From positions 4,475,754-4,539,753 of the forward strand of contig NZ_CP073100.1 in the NCBI RefSeq assembly GCF_018137965.1: a DNA stretch of 64,000 bases, in the 5' to 3' direction. The notes under the pieces are model-generated. The model searched no databases. It was not told the origin of the DNA and saw only the letters and a program-made list of their open reading frames with translations. Below are positions 33,189 through 43,131 of the stretch, piece after piece. Each line of letters opens with the position of its first letter. The first letter of the stretch is position 1. The position numbers and the translations under genes are program-made. Origin of the DNA: Luteolibacter ambystomatis. Lineage in GTDB: Bacteria; Verrucomicrobiota; Verrucomicrobiia; Verrucomicrobiales; Akkermansiaceae.

Positions 33189-35273
33189 ATGCATCCGTTC
33201 CTCGACGAATCGTTTCACGTCCGCTGGTCCACCCTCGTCCCCGAAGCCGTCGAGCCGGATATCCGCCGCGCCCTCGCGCTGGCCAAGGACAGCCTCGATG
33301 CCATCCGCGCCGCCGATCTCTCCGCGCTGACCTACGACAACACCTTCGTCGCGCTGGAAAAGGCCACCGAACCGCTCAGCCGCGGCTGGGGCTTGCTCAA
33401 CCACCTCGATTCCGTGAATGACGGGCCGGAACAACGCGCCGCCTTGAACGCGATGCTGCCGGAAGTTTCCGATTTCTACGCCTCCATCCCGCTCGATGAC
33501 GCGCTGTGGACCGTGTTGAAGACCTACGGCCGCAGCGCCGCCGTGGCGGAACTCGATCCGATCCGCCGCCGCTACGTGGAGGAGACGATGAACGATTTCG
33601 TTCAGTCCGGCGCCGACCTGCCCGCAGACAAGAAAAGCCGCATTGCCGAGATCGAGGCGGAGCTGTCCAAGATCACGCAGGAATACACCGAGCACGTCCT
33701 GGATTCGACCAACGCGTGGGAACTCGTGATCGAGGATGAGTCGAAGCTCGCCGGACTGCCGGATTCCTCGAAGGCCGCCGCGCTCGCCAATGCGAAAGCC
33801 AGGGGCGTCGCCACCGAGGACAAGCCCGCGTGGCGTTTCACCCTCCAGTATCCCTCGATGGGGCCGGTGATGCAGTACCTGCATGACGATGGCATCCGCC
33901 AGCAGGTGTGGGAGGCCTCCACCAAGGTCGGTGCGACCGGTGATTTCGACAATACCGCGCTGGTCTGGAAGATCCTCGAACTCCGTCATGAGAAGGCGGC
34001 GATCCTCGGTCACGACGATTTCGCCGATCTCACGCTGCTGCGCCGCATGGCGAAGGACGGCAAGACCGCGCTGCGTTTCACCGAGGATCTGCACACCCGC
34101 GTGAAGCCCGGCTTCCTGGCCGACTACAAGCAGCTCAAGGCCTACAAGGCCGCCGCCAACCAAGCCCCCGCCGACGATTTCCAGCCATGGGAAACCGGCT
34201 ACTGGGCCGAGCGCCAGCGCAAGGAGAACTACGATCTCGATGACGAGGCGCTGCGTCCCTACTTCCCGGTGGAGGGCGTGATGGCCGGCATGTTCGAGCT
34301 TTCGTCACGCCTCTTCGGCATCACCATCCGCCAGCGTGAGGCGGTCTATTACGAGCGCGGCCAACGCCCGGAGGATGCTCCGGCGGACGTGATCGAAGTC
34401 TGGCATCCGGAAGTCACCTTCTATGAGATCCACGATTCGGAAACCGGCCGTCATCTCGGTTCCTTCTACGCCGACTGGCATCCGCGCGAGCCGAAGCGCG
34501 GCGGTGCCTGGATGAACTGCCTCCACACCGGCGGTCCGGACGAACCGCACCTCGGCCTGATCACCGGCAACATGTCGCCGCCGGTCGACGGCAAACCCGC
34601 CCTGCTCACGCATGGCGAGGTGGAGACCGTTTTCCACGAGTTCGGCCACCTGCTGCACGGCCTGCTCAGCGATGTGCCGGTGAAGTCGCTCTCCGGCACC
34701 AATGTGCCGTGGGACTTCGTCGAACTGCCGTCGCAGATCATGGAGAACTTTTGCTGGGACCGCCAGTCGCTTGATCTTTTCGCCCGCCACCACGAAACCG
34801 GCGAGCCGATCCCGGAGGAGCTCTATGCCAAGATGAAGGCTGCTCAGAACTACATGAGCGCCACCGCCTTCATCCGCCAGCTCGCTTTCGGCAAGCTCGA
34901 CCTCGAACTCCACATCAACCTCGACCGTTACCGCGGCCGCGACCTGGATGAAGTGGACCGCGAGATCCTCGCCGACTACCGCACGCCATTGAAGACCGAC
35001 ACTCCGTCGATGACCCGCCGCTTCAACCACCTCTTCAGCAGCCCCACCGGCTACGCCGCGGGCTACTATTCCTACAAGTGGGCCGAGGTGCTGGATGCGG
35101 ATGCCTTCACGCGCTTCCAGCAGGAAGGCGTCCTCAATCCCGAGACCGGCCGCTCGTTCCGCGAGCACATCCTCAGCAAGGGCAACTCCGCGCCAGTGGA
35201 CGAGCTCTACCGCCGTTTCATGGGCCGCGATCCCGAACTGGAGCCGCTGCTCGTCCGCGCTGGCATCGCGTGA
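33189..35273 (+). CDS. prlC: M3-family oligopeptidase (oligopeptidase A-like)
   Basis: A 694-residue cytosolic zinc metallopeptidase of the thimet/oligopeptidase A family, which cleaves peptides and signal-peptide remnants. The zinc site is FHEFGHLLHGLLS (HExxH). The residues between this and FVELPSQIMENFCWD give the third ligand (the Glu in ELPSQIMENF), and the family block NLYTG-type region is present near the C-terminus as FSSPTGYAAGYYSYKWAEVLD. Length and layout are complete. A hairpin repeat follows the stop by about 30 bp. Confidence 0.93.
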   Translation: MHPFLDESFHVRWSTLVPEAVEPDIRRALALAKDSLDAIRAADLSALTYDNTFVALEKATEPLSRGWGLLNHLDSVNDGPEQRAALNAMLPEVSDFYASIPLDDALWTVLKTYGRSAAVAELDPIRRRYVEETMNDFVQSGADLPADKKSRIAEIEAELSKITQEYTEHVLDSTNAWELVIEDESKLAGLPDSSKAAALANAKARGVATEDKPAWRFTLQYPSMGPVMQYLHDDGIRQQVWEASTKVGATGDFDNTALVWKILELRHEKAAILGHDDFADLTLLRRMAKDGKTALRFTEDLHTRVKPGFLADYKQLKAYKAAANQAPADDFQPWETGYWAERQRKENYDLDDEALRPYFPVEGVMAGMFELSSRLFGITIRQREAVYYERGQRPEDAPADVIEVWHPEVTFYEIHDSETGRHLGSFYADWHPREPKRGGAWMNCLHTGGPDEPHLGLITGNMSPPVDGKPALLTHGEVETVFHEFGHLLHGLLSDVPVKSLSGTNVPWDFVELPSQIMENFCWDRQSLDLFARHHETGEPIPEELYAKMKAAQNYMSATAFIRQLAFGKLDLELHINLDRYRGRDLDEVDREILADYRTPLKTDTPSMTRRFNHLFSSPTGYAAGYYSYKWAEVLDADAFTRFQQEGVLNPETGRSFREHILSKGNSAPVDELYRRFMGRDPELEPLLVRAGIA

Positions 35274-35303
35274 CCGGCCGCTGCCCCGGATTTTGAAGCC
35301 ACA

Positions 35304-35333
35304 TTCATCCCCCCTTGAAAGAGGAGGGATGAA
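35304..35333. repeat. Palindromic repeat (family D candidate)
   Basis: TTCATCCCCCCTT at 35304-35316 and GAGGAGGGATGAA at 35321-35333 pair with two mismatches around a GAAA loop. It lies 30 bp after prlC and may act as its terminator. A related CCACCCTCCTTTGAATGG occurs at 35401. Confidence 0.5.
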
Positions 35334-35414
35334 CGGCTACCCTTCCGGCGACTGGTTCGTCCGGATGGCGGGTCGGTCCCGCGGCTTCCAATCCTCCAAC
35401 CCACCCTCCTTTGA

Positions 35415-36352
35415 ATGGAACATTCCCGGCAGAACAAGGGTTCGTTTGGAAACACGACGATCCGCGCCTCGGAATCCCAACCGCCATCCTCGGAGGCTGG
35501 CCCCACGACCAGCAGCGACCAGCTTGCGTTGCCCTTAACCGAGAGCGAACGCAAGGAATCCGCCATGCATTTGAGCAAGCTCCATCCCGCGGAGCGGTTT
35601 CACTTGATGATTGGCAAGAAGCCTTCGAAACGCTCTGCCGGCGGCACCGGGTCCCCCTGATTGATCTGGAGCAACTTGGCATTTTCCACGATGAGGATCG
35701 CCTCATCTCCTCGCGGATCCTCATTCCCCTCAGACCGGGAGCCGAGGCTTCGCCCTTCCGCGATGACGCCTTCGGAGTGGTCTACAAATTGTTCGATCTG
35801 AGGATCGACGGCAGCCTGGGCAAGGCTGCGACCCTCGTCTCCAGAGGCGAGGGCCGGTTCGATGTCGAGCTCCGCAATGCGGACCTGATGACCACCTTGG
35901 CCAAACTCGCCATTTTGAATCAGGCCGGTGGTCTCCCGACCGAAATCGCCGGGCTGTCCACGGATGGGAACTATCTGGTCGTCAAACAACCGCTGGCGAA
36001 GGATATCCCGGACCAGACGGCGGGCTCCAAACTGCTGAAACAAAACCAGCACAAGGCGCTCGCCATGATGTACGGCTTGCTTCCGGAGACCACCACCTGC
36101 TCCCGGACGGTCGGCGTCCTCTGGCTGAACGGGGAAGGCTGGCTGGTCACGGATCTGCACGAGCGGAACATCATGCTGGATGATCGGAACCGTCCCTCGG
36201 TGATCGACGCGCTGGTCGCACCGGTACCGGTGGAATATCTCCGCGATTGCCGCTGGCTGCGCAACGCCGTCGATGATGCGCGCTGCCTGCGGGAGGGCCG
36301 CCCGATCACACGGATCGAGTTCGGTGAGGATGTGAACGACGATGACTTGTGA
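35415..36352 (+). pseudogene. Kinase-like (polyvalent-type) gene, probably frameshifted
   Basis: No family is certain. The C-terminal half reads VYKLFDLRIDGSLG, LAILNQAGGLPTEIAGLSTDG, YLVVKQPLA, then WLVTDLHERNIMLDDRNRPSVIDALV. DLHERN...ID resembles a protein-kinase catalytic loop and metal site of the polyvalent or aminoglycoside-kinase type. From ATG 35415 the frame with high third-position GC runs to a stop at 35660 (SDQLALPLTESERKESAMHL). After about 35600 coding shifts to the next frame (QEAFETLCRRHRVPLIDLE), which is open from TTG 35411. A single -1 slip or indel near 35605-35660 (a run of C at 35654) would join them. No homology was checked. Confidence 0.5.
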
Positions 36353-36426
36353 TTCAGATTTGAATACCCGGCGCGGTCGATGGTCCGAAGGTTGTCATGG
36401 GGTTCCAATTCTGCCAAAAGCGAATC

Positions 36427-37996
36427 ATGCCAAAAGCGTGGTTCATGTTTTGTTCCTGTCTCTGCATGGTCTCCGCCAGCGCGGAGGATGTGACCCGCGC
36501 ATGGCATCTGGCGGTGCCTCCTGCGGAGGCACGCGAGGGCGAGATGATTGCCGAGGCTCCCACGCCCTCCGTATTCACTTCCAAAGGCGATCGGCTGGTG
36601 GATCTAAGCAATGCGTTGAAGGCGGAGGAAACCTTCGGCGAGGGAGCGTGGATTGTTTGGAACAAAACGCGTCGATTGCTTGTTGCTCACGGGAATCGTT
36701 ACACGCTGGCTCATGCGGATGGTGTGGGATTCCTGCGCGAGCCGCACCAAGTGGGGATCTCGCTGGCATGGTATCGAGGGATCGGTCCGGGAGAGCCAGT
36801 ATCCGCTGCTGCCAAAGCCATCCATCGCTCGGAGATCGTTACGAGATCCTGTCAGCACTCCGCCACGCGATGGGATCATCCCGATGCCGCGTCTCTGGGC
36901 TCGATCGAAGTGGATGCCTCAGTCTGCTCCGAGCCCGACAGTCCTATCGCCGATGTGCAGATGTCGGTGGATTGGCAGGAGAAGCGGGAGGCCGGAGCAT
37001 TGCGTTGGGATTTCATCGCCAATTTCAACACGGAGGCCCAAGGCCGGGCGGAAAGGGTGATCTCCCAGGTCATCTCACCCACGGGGGAACGCTGGACGAT
37101 CACAGCGAAGGTGCGCGATCTCCTGTTGGACGGCACCTCCGCTTCCGAAAGACGGTGGGTCGAAGCGGATGGACAAGCGCAAGCTGTACATTACCGCGCT
37201 TCCAGCTCCCAGACAGGGATTCCTGCAGCGCACCGCCTGGGCCAGGTTACGATCAAGGGCGCGGCTCTCACGGTTGCGGAGTTCGACCTTGCCGTGCGGG
37301 AGGTGAAGGCTCTTCTGAATGAGCCGGACAAAGATTCGGCAGCTCCGCCAGATGATCCTTTCGCTACGAAAGAAACGGCATTGGCTCGGCCGCCATCGTG
37401 CCGGGATGCAATCCTTCCGGAGGAATTGAAGAGCTACGCGCCGGTGACGATGTGGGATGTCAGAGCCATTCTTGCCGGATGGGGCATTCCGTTGGCCGAG
37501 ACTGATTGCGCCGCCTATGATCCGCGGTTGGGTCGTCTGTTGGTGGCCTTCCAAGATGCCACCAACGAGGAGCGTATGGAACAACGAGGAGCGTATGGAA
37601 CAACTGCTCACACCCATGTGCTGGTTGATGCCCAAGAATCTCTCGGTCGTCCTCCGGGGGATCGCGGACGGTGCCTCAGGCAATCCAACGGCCGGCGCCA
37701 AGCTCATCGTCCGAAGCGGACAAAACACCATGCTTCATTGCAGGGACGCGCATGACAATATCCTGCTGTCCCTCGAAACCGAAGCCACCCTCGGGGATTC
37801 CGCAGCCATCATGGATGTGGCATACGATCTGAAAGCCGCCGGCCTTCCCGGTTTTCCAGGATTGGAAACAAAGGGATCAGTCAGCGTCGTGACAGGAACG
37901 GAGACGTCCGTTCATACCAGCGAATCCGATGGGAAGAAAACCGCGGTGACATTCATCTTGGACGTCGATCCGGTTTCGTTCGCGCCAAATCCGTAG
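36427..37996 (+). pseudogene. Exported protein of unknown function, frame broken by a 19-bp tandem duplication
   Basis: Signal peptide MPKAWFMFCSCLCMVSASA, then an unrecognised domain. The first frame (start 36427 or 36397) is good until residue about 388. It then meets two adjacent copies of AACGAGGAGCGTATGGAAC (37564-37582, 37583-37601). Nineteen is not a multiple of three, so the frame is lost: the original frame ends at 37755, and the true continuation (LLTPMCWLMPKNLSVVLRGIADG...) is in the next frame to 37996. Removing one copy gives one continuous protein of 516 residues from 36427. This is either a recent inactivating mutation or an assembly error. Confidence 0.75.
37564..37601. repeat. 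Exact 19-bp tandem duplication
   Basis: Two perfect copies of AACGAGGAGCGTATGGAAC in a row inside a coding sequence. It shifts the reading frame by one base. Confidence 0.95.
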
Positions 37997-38171
37997 CCTG
38001 CGTGATCTTGTGAAAACCGCCCCCATCTGCCACAAGCGGAGGATGAGGCGACCTGCGGACTAAATCTTCATCCATCGATTTTCCCAATGAATGGTACCGC
38101 TCATTCGATTGGCTGACGGCGGAGGATTTGTGTTAGGGTTGCCATTGGTTCCTCCATTCCCATCGCCTTCC

Positions 38172-41069
38172 ATGAACGAATCTTCCCGCACCGCTGAACT
38201 GGCCGCAGCTATCGATGGCATTCGGAAGCGCCTGGAGGTGCTTGAAGGAAAGCACTGGGAGGCGATCATCAAGCTGAAGACGGATCTCGATGTTCTGGAG
38301 CAGCAGGTGAGGATGCAACCCAAGGGGGAAGAGCTCCCGCCGGTCACGGTTCCGGTGTTGGAACCACAGGCACCGCTCCTCAAGCACCTCCAGGAAGCGA
38401 AGCAATCGGCGGGACCGCCGCCGCTGCCATCCGTGGCGACCGTGCCGGTGGTTTCTGAAAAACCGGCGGGCATCCAAGTGGCTGTTTCGCCTTCGCCACG
38501 TCCGCAGGCCACCGCGGCAGCAACAGCAGCGCAGGTGCCTCCACCGATGCCGAAGGCAGAAGCCTTCGAGCAACAGCTCGGCCGGGTGTGGCTGGTGCGG
38601 ATCGGTATCGTGTTGTTGCTGACCGGCCTCGTGCTGGGGGCGAACTGGGCGTATCACAATTGGATCCACCGCCTGCCACCCGGCGTGCGGCTGGGCATGA
38701 TGTACCTGTGCTCATTCCTGATCGGCGGCTCCGGATGGTGGCTGGCGAAGAAAGAAGAATACAAACGCTACGGCGAGGTGCTGATCGCGGGTGGTCTGGC
38801 GTTTTTCTACTACTGTACCTATGCGGCGCATCACGTGGCGCGTGTCCGCGTCATTGAGAATCCGGTGGTGGCGGCGGTGCTGCTGCTCGGCGCCGCGGGA
38901 TTGATCGCGGCGGTGTCATGGCTGCGTCAATCACGGGCGACGGCGGTGATGGGAATCATCCTGGCGTCCTACGCGACGATGATCCAGCCGCTCGATTGGT
39001 TGTCTTCTCTCTCGAACCTGTTCCTGGCGGTCATGGGCATCGCGCTGATGTTGCGGCCGGGATGGGGCGGACCCGGCATCGCTTCGCTGGTCGGCACCTA
39101 TGCGGCTTTCGGCGGCTGGCAGATTCTCGGTGCGGCGGGCGCGGGTCATGGCGATGAACGCGCGAGCCTGTGGTTCCTGCCGGGAAGCTGGGCGATCTTC
39201 GCGATTCCGGGCATGCTTGGTCGCTTCCGCGAATCGCTCGGTGACCGAGGTCGTGCGATCTTCACGGCGGCGAACAACGCGCTGTTTTTCCTGACCTTCT
39301 CGCTGCTGTGGCTCAACCACTACGGGTCGCAGGGCTTTTGGAAAGTGCCCGCGGTGTTCGGTGCGGTGCTGCTGCTCATGGGAGTGATCGGTCGGAAACG
39401 GGAGGACACGGCGGCGGCTTCGAATGTGATTCAAGGTCTCGCTTCACTGAGCCTCGCGGTGGTGCTGAAGTTCGATGGCTACCATCTTCCGCTTGCCATG
39501 GCCGGGGAATCGCTGGCGTTGGCGATCGCGTATCACCGCTTCAGAAAAGCGCCGGAATTCATCTTCTCCCTGCTGGCGGGGATGGGTGCGTTTCTATTCG
39601 AGATCTACCTCAAGGAGACCGGCGATCCCACGGTGCCGCTGTGGAGCGGCGCGCTCACGGCGTTGGTGGTTCTGGCGGCGGCGTTGGTACTGCGGTTCCG
39701 TGCGGAAGGAAAAACGGAGGCGCGGGTGGGAACCGCGATCCTCTTTTATTCCGCGGTGGGCCTTTTGATCTACGGTTGGGTTGCTCGTCTGGGCGACACG
39801 TGGAAGCTGCCGGTGACCTGTGGCCTTTCCGTGGTCTGCGTTGCGCTATCGCTGCTGGTGGACCGTCGGCGCTGGCTGCCCGAGGTGGCATGGGCTTCGG
39901 GAATCTTTGGCCTGATGGCGGTGCCATATGCCCGCTTGGATGGCACGGAAACAGGCAGCGCGATTGCATTGGCCTCGGTCCTCGGGGCATGCGTGTTGTG
40001 GCATCGGCCGAAGACCGTGCCGGAGTCCGATTTGTGGCTGACCACCGATCCGGCGGAATCGCCGCAGGCCTTTGCGTGGCTGCACTCGCTGTTGGCGCCG
40101 GTGCTGCTTTGGAAGCTGCTGGATCAGTGGCAGCCGTTGTCCGCCTTGCAAGTTGCGCCGCTCGCCGTTGGTGCGGTGGTGCTGGTGGCCCTGGCGCGCG
40201 GGACCAGGTCGGTGCGTCTGGAAATCACCGCGCCATTCCTGAATATCGGCGCGTTGTGCATCGTGTGGGATGCGATCCTCCGCCATCAGGAGGGCGTGTC
40301 GAAGGCGATGTCCTTCACGCCCGCGGTGGCCGCGTTCGCCATGAGCTGGCTTTCGAGTTGGAAGCGCGATCAGGCATCCACACTGCCTCAGGTGGTGATC
40401 TCACGCGCCACGTTGTTCGTCGCGTGGGCGGCGGCGCTGCTGTATGCGGTGCCGCGCGGCTTCATCGACCTGATGGCGGTGTCCGCCGCCGCGGCCTTCG
40501 CGCTGGCATGGTATCGCAAGCAGACCGCCACGGTGGACGCGTGGGGATGGACGCTGGCTTCACTGCTCGCGTATCTGTATGTGTGTGTCTTCGGCGAGCA
40601 CACGCGTCTTCATGGGTATCTGTTCGAAGGTGTGGCGCTGGTCCTGCTGATGGCGGGCATCGCATTGGTCACACCGGCCACGAAGCCCGGCAGCCCGTTC
40701 AAGCCGCTGTTGGAAAAATCCCTGCCATGGCTGGCGTGCGGACTCTTCACGCTTTGGAGCACCCGCATCGCCGTGGATGAGTTCGGTTGGAAATCGGTGG
40801 TCGTGCTGTGGACGGTCAGCGGCTTCGGCCTGGTGACGCTCGGTCTGGTGCTGGACCGCATCACCTCGCGGAAGACCGGCTTCATCCTGCTCGCCTTGGC
40901 CCTGCTCAAGCTGTTCGTGTCGGATGTGTGGGACTTCACCACCTTCATGCGGGTGGTGTCGTTTGTTGCACTGGGGCTGGCGCTGCTGCTGCTGGGGCTT
41001 TTCTACCACCGCTTCGCCCCGATGATGAAGAAACTGCTGGATGAGGATGCGGGTAAGGAGGGGAGTTGA
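38172..41069 (+). CDS. DUF2339 polytopic membrane protein
   Basis: 965 residues. Residues 8-50 form a coiled coil (AAAIDGIRKRLEVLEGKHWEAI). A Pro/Ala/Val-rich linker to about residue 130 leads to FEQQLGRVWLVRIGIVLLLTGLVLG, the DUF2339 entry. Roughly 25-28 hydrophobic helices follow, including LLALALLKLFVSDVWDFTTFMRVVSFVALG near the end, a well-known DUF2339 signature. The function is unknown; suggested roles involve envelope or lipid handling. Start ATG 38172 (MNESSRT) is preferred to 38091 because the family starts with the coiled coil. A REP pair follows. Confidence 0.8.
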   Translation: MNESSRTAELAAAIDGIRKRLEVLEGKHWEAIIKLKTDLDVLEQQVRMQPKGEELPPVTVPVLEPQAPLLKHLQEAKQSAGPPPLPSVATVPVVSEKPAGIQVAVSPSPRPQATAAATAAQVPPPMPKAEAFEQQLGRVWLVRIGIVLLLTGLVLGANWAYHNWIHRLPPGVRLGMMYLCSFLIGGSGWWLAKKEEYKRYGEVLIAGGLAFFYYCTYAAHHVARVRVIENPVVAAVLLLGAAGLIAAVSWLRQSRATAVMGIILASYATMIQPLDWLSSLSNLFLAVMGIALMLRPGWGGPGIASLVGTYAAFGGWQILGAAGAGHGDERASLWFLPGSWAIFAIPGMLGRFRESLGDRGRAIFTAANNALFFLTFSLLWLNHYGSQGFWKVPAVFGAVLLLMGVIGRKREDTAAASNVIQGLASLSLAVVLKFDGYHLPLAMAGESLALAIAYHRFRKAPEFIFSLLAGMGAFLFEIYLKETGDPTVPLWSGALTALVVLAAALVLRFRAEGKTEARVGTAILFYSAVGLLIYGWVARLGDTWKLPVTCGLSVVCVALSLLVDRRRWLPEVAWASGIFGLMAVPYARLDGTETGSAIALASVLGACVLWHRPKTVPESDLWLTTDPAESPQAFAWLHSLLAPVLLWKLLDQWQPLSALQVAPLAVGAVVLVALARGTRSVRLEITAPFLNIGALCIVWDAILRHQEGVSKAMSFTPAVAAFAMSWLSSWKRDQASTLPQVVISRATLFVAWAAALLYAVPRGFIDLMAVSAAAAFALAWYRKQTATVDAWGWTLASLLAYLYVCVFGEHTRLHGYLFEGVALVLLMAGIALVTPATKPGSPFKPLLEKSLPWLACGLFTLWSTRIAVDEFGWKSVVVLWTVSGFGLVTLGLVLDRITSRKTGFILLALALLKLFVSDVWDFTTFMRVVSFVALGLALLLLGLFYHRFAPMMKKLLDEDAGKEGS

Positions 41070-41082
41070 GGCGTCTTTCTTC

Positions 41083-41233
41083 GTGCGTAGTTCCTCCTTC
41101 AGGAGGGCGGGGTGGGTCACACCAGATCTCAGAGCTACCAGACCTTGGATTCCTCAATGAATGCTTTGGAAACCGGGGCGCATCCACATGACGTCGATCT
41201 CAACCCAGCCCTCCTGAAGGAGGAACTACGTAC
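41083..41233. repeat. REP family A inverted pair (REPIN)
   Basis: Left copy 41083-41115 has the orientation of 2177-2209; right copy 41205-41233 is inverted. About 90 bp separate them. The whole unit is about 150 bp and has no gene. It matches the REP doublets mobilised in trans by RAYTs. Confidence 0.85.
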
Positions 41234-41315
41234 GGAGAACGCATCGCACCCAATCCATGCTTGGGATTTCCTGATTGTTAGACTCCCTTGCTTGCCGGGT
41301 CGTGCAATCGCGTCC

Positions 41316-42761
41316 ATGATGCGGGCCATGATGCGCCGTCTGCTCCTCCCGGTCCTCGGATTGCTCTCCACGCTTCCGGCATTTTCGCAGGCCTTCGCGC
41401 CGATCGCGGACCGGCCGCCGGCGATCACCCGCGAGTTCCGCGGTGCCTGGGTGGCCTGCATCTATAATCTCGACTGGCCCAGTTCGCGGGGTCTCGGTGC
41501 GGCCCAGCAACAGGCCGAGCTCCGTGGCATCCTCGACAAGATGGCGGCGCTCAACATGAACGCCGTGGTCTTCCAGGTCCGCCCGCATTGCGATGCCGTC
41601 TATCAATCGTCCATCGAGCCGTGGAGTCCGTGGCTCACCGGCACCATGGGGTCCTCGCCGGGCTATGATCCGCTGGCCTTCTGCATCCGCGAGGCCCATG
41701 CCCGCGGCATCGAGGTCCACGCGTGGTTCAATCCCTTCCGTGCGATTTCCAGCAACACCATTACGTGCAGCAGCAGCCACGTGACCTGCGCCAATCCGCG
41801 GATGGTGAAGCCCTACGGCTCCATGAAATGGTGCGACCCGGCGCTGCCGGAAACCCGCGGCCGCGCCACCGGGGTGATCCTGGATGTGGTGAAGCGCTAC
41901 GATGTCGATGGCGTCCACATGGACGACTATTTCTATCCCTATCCGTCCGGTGGCGCGGTCTTCCGCGATGGCAAGACCCCGGCCGAACGCCGCGCTTATG
42001 TCGATGGCTTCGTGAACAACCTCTACTCCGCGGTGAAACAGCAGAAGCCGTGGGTGCGTGTGGGCATCAGCCCCTTCGGCATCTGGCGTCCGGGCGTTCC
42101 GGCGGGCATCGAGGCCGGCCTGGACAGCTATGAAAACCTCGCCTGCGACTCGCGCAAGTGGCTCGCCAATGGCTGGGTGGACTACCTCGCGCCGCAGCTC
42201 TACTGGCGGAATGCCCCGGCCAAGCAGAGCTTTTCCTCGCTCCTTTCCTGGTGGCGGCAGCAGGGCAGCCGCCCGGTCTGGCCGGGCATCGCGACGGCCC
42301 GCATCAACAGCTCGGAGGACCCGGGCCGCCCGGCATCGGAAATCATCAATCAGATCCAGCTCAGCCGCAGCATCGGCCGCAACTACGTGGGGAACATCCA
42401 GTGGAGCGCGAAGAGCATCGTCACCAATCGCGGCGGCATCGCCACCCAGCTTGCCAATACCTACACCCAGCCCGCCGCCGTGCCGCCGATGCCGTGGGTG
42501 AGCAGCCGCGCTCCGGCCTCTCCCGGCGTGAGTGCCCAGACCAATGGCAATGGCACTTTCGTCCGCTGGGTGCTTTCCGATCCGAACACCGCCAAGGTCG
42601 CCATCCAGGCCCGCTATGGCAGCCAATGGAAGATGATCAAAATCGCCCCGGCTTCCGGAAACGGCATCACCATCCCAGCGGCGGACGCGGTGGCGGTCAC
42701 CGCTCTCGATCGTTTTGGCTCGGCCAGCGCGCCGAAAGTGCTGGGTCGCCACGGAAGCTGA
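41316..42761 (+). CDS. Secreted family-10-like glycosyl hydrolase (GHL10, YngK-like)
   Basis: A 481-residue exported protein. Signal peptide MMRAMMRRLLLPVLGLLSTLPAFSQ; the start could be any of four ATG codons at 41316-41331. The DUF4015/GHL10 block is plain: REFRGAWVACIYNLDWPSSRG, MNAVVFQVRPHCDAVYQSSIEPWSPW, HAWFNPFRA, YDVDGVHMDDYFYPYP, VGISPFGIWRPG and WVDYLAPQLYW. The final 100 residues are a fibronectin-like tail. Members are thought to cleave peptidoglycan-related or other polysaccharides; the substrate is not fixed. Confidence 0.88.
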   Translation: MMRAMMRRLLLPVLGLLSTLPAFSQAFAPIADRPPAITREFRGAWVACIYNLDWPSSRGLGAAQQQAELRGILDKMAALNMNAVVFQVRPHCDAVYQSSIEPWSPWLTGTMGSSPGYDPLAFCIREAHARGIEVHAWFNPFRAISSNTITCSSSHVTCANPRMVKPYGSMKWCDPALPETRGRATGVILDVVKRYDVDGVHMDDYFYPYPSGGAVFRDGKTPAERRAYVDGFVNNLYSAVKQQKPWVRVGISPFGIWRPGVPAGIEAGLDSYENLACDSRKWLANGWVDYLAPQLYWRNAPAKQSFSSLLSWWRQQGSRPVWPGIATARINSSEDPGRPASEIINQIQLSRSIGRNYVGNIQWSAKSIVTNRGGIATQLANTYTQPAAVPPMPWVSSRAPASPGVSAQTNGNGTFVRWVLSDPNTAKVAIQARYGSQWKMIKIAPASGNGITIPAADAVAVTALDRFGSASAPKVLGRHGS

Positions 42762-42780
42762 TCCGGCGGGGAATTTTCCT

Positions 42781-42808
42781 TTGCAACCGGGCGCAAGTCG
42801 TTTATAAC
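42781..42808 (+). promoter_or_regulatory. Sigma-70-like promoter
   Basis: TTGCAA at 42781-42786, a 16-bp spacer, TATAAC at 42803-42808. It is 46 bp before the next ATG. Good match at both boxes. Confidence 0.55.
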
Positions 42809-42853
42809 CCGCAGGTCCCCGGCGGCTGCTTCCGCTGCTCCTTGATCTCCTGA

Positions 42854-43099
42854 ATGAAAGCGACCGCATTTGTCTGTGCGTCGGCCGCCCTTTTCGCGGC
42901 CTGGCTGACGATCACTTATGTCCGTGATGTTTCTCCCAAGGATTACCCGACGCTCGGCAAGGGCTCCGTTCCGGTGTCCGCCCAGCGCCAGGCTCCGGCC
43001 TCCCGCGACAGCGCGATGATCTCGCTGGGCGAGGAACGGGAGGCTCCCGTGGCCGCCCGTCAAGAGGCCGTGGCGGACGAGTCGAAGCTCGCGCATTGA
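42854..43099 (+). CDS. Small single-helix membrane protein, unknown
   Basis: 81 residues. Residues 3-20 are hydrophobic (ATAFVCASAALFAAWLTI), possibly an uncleaved signal anchor. The rest is charged and disordered (residues 35-81). Not recognised. It has a good promoter-like sequence at 42781 and overlaps or touches the CDGSH gene downstream, so an operon is likely. Confidence 0.55.
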   Translation: MKATAFVCASAALFAAWLTITYVRDVSPKDYPTLGKGSVPVSAQRQAPASRDSAMISLGEEREAPVAARQEAVADESKLAH

Positions 43100-43131
43100 T
43101 CGTTCCGGCCATTGCTGGCAGGATGCCGGTC

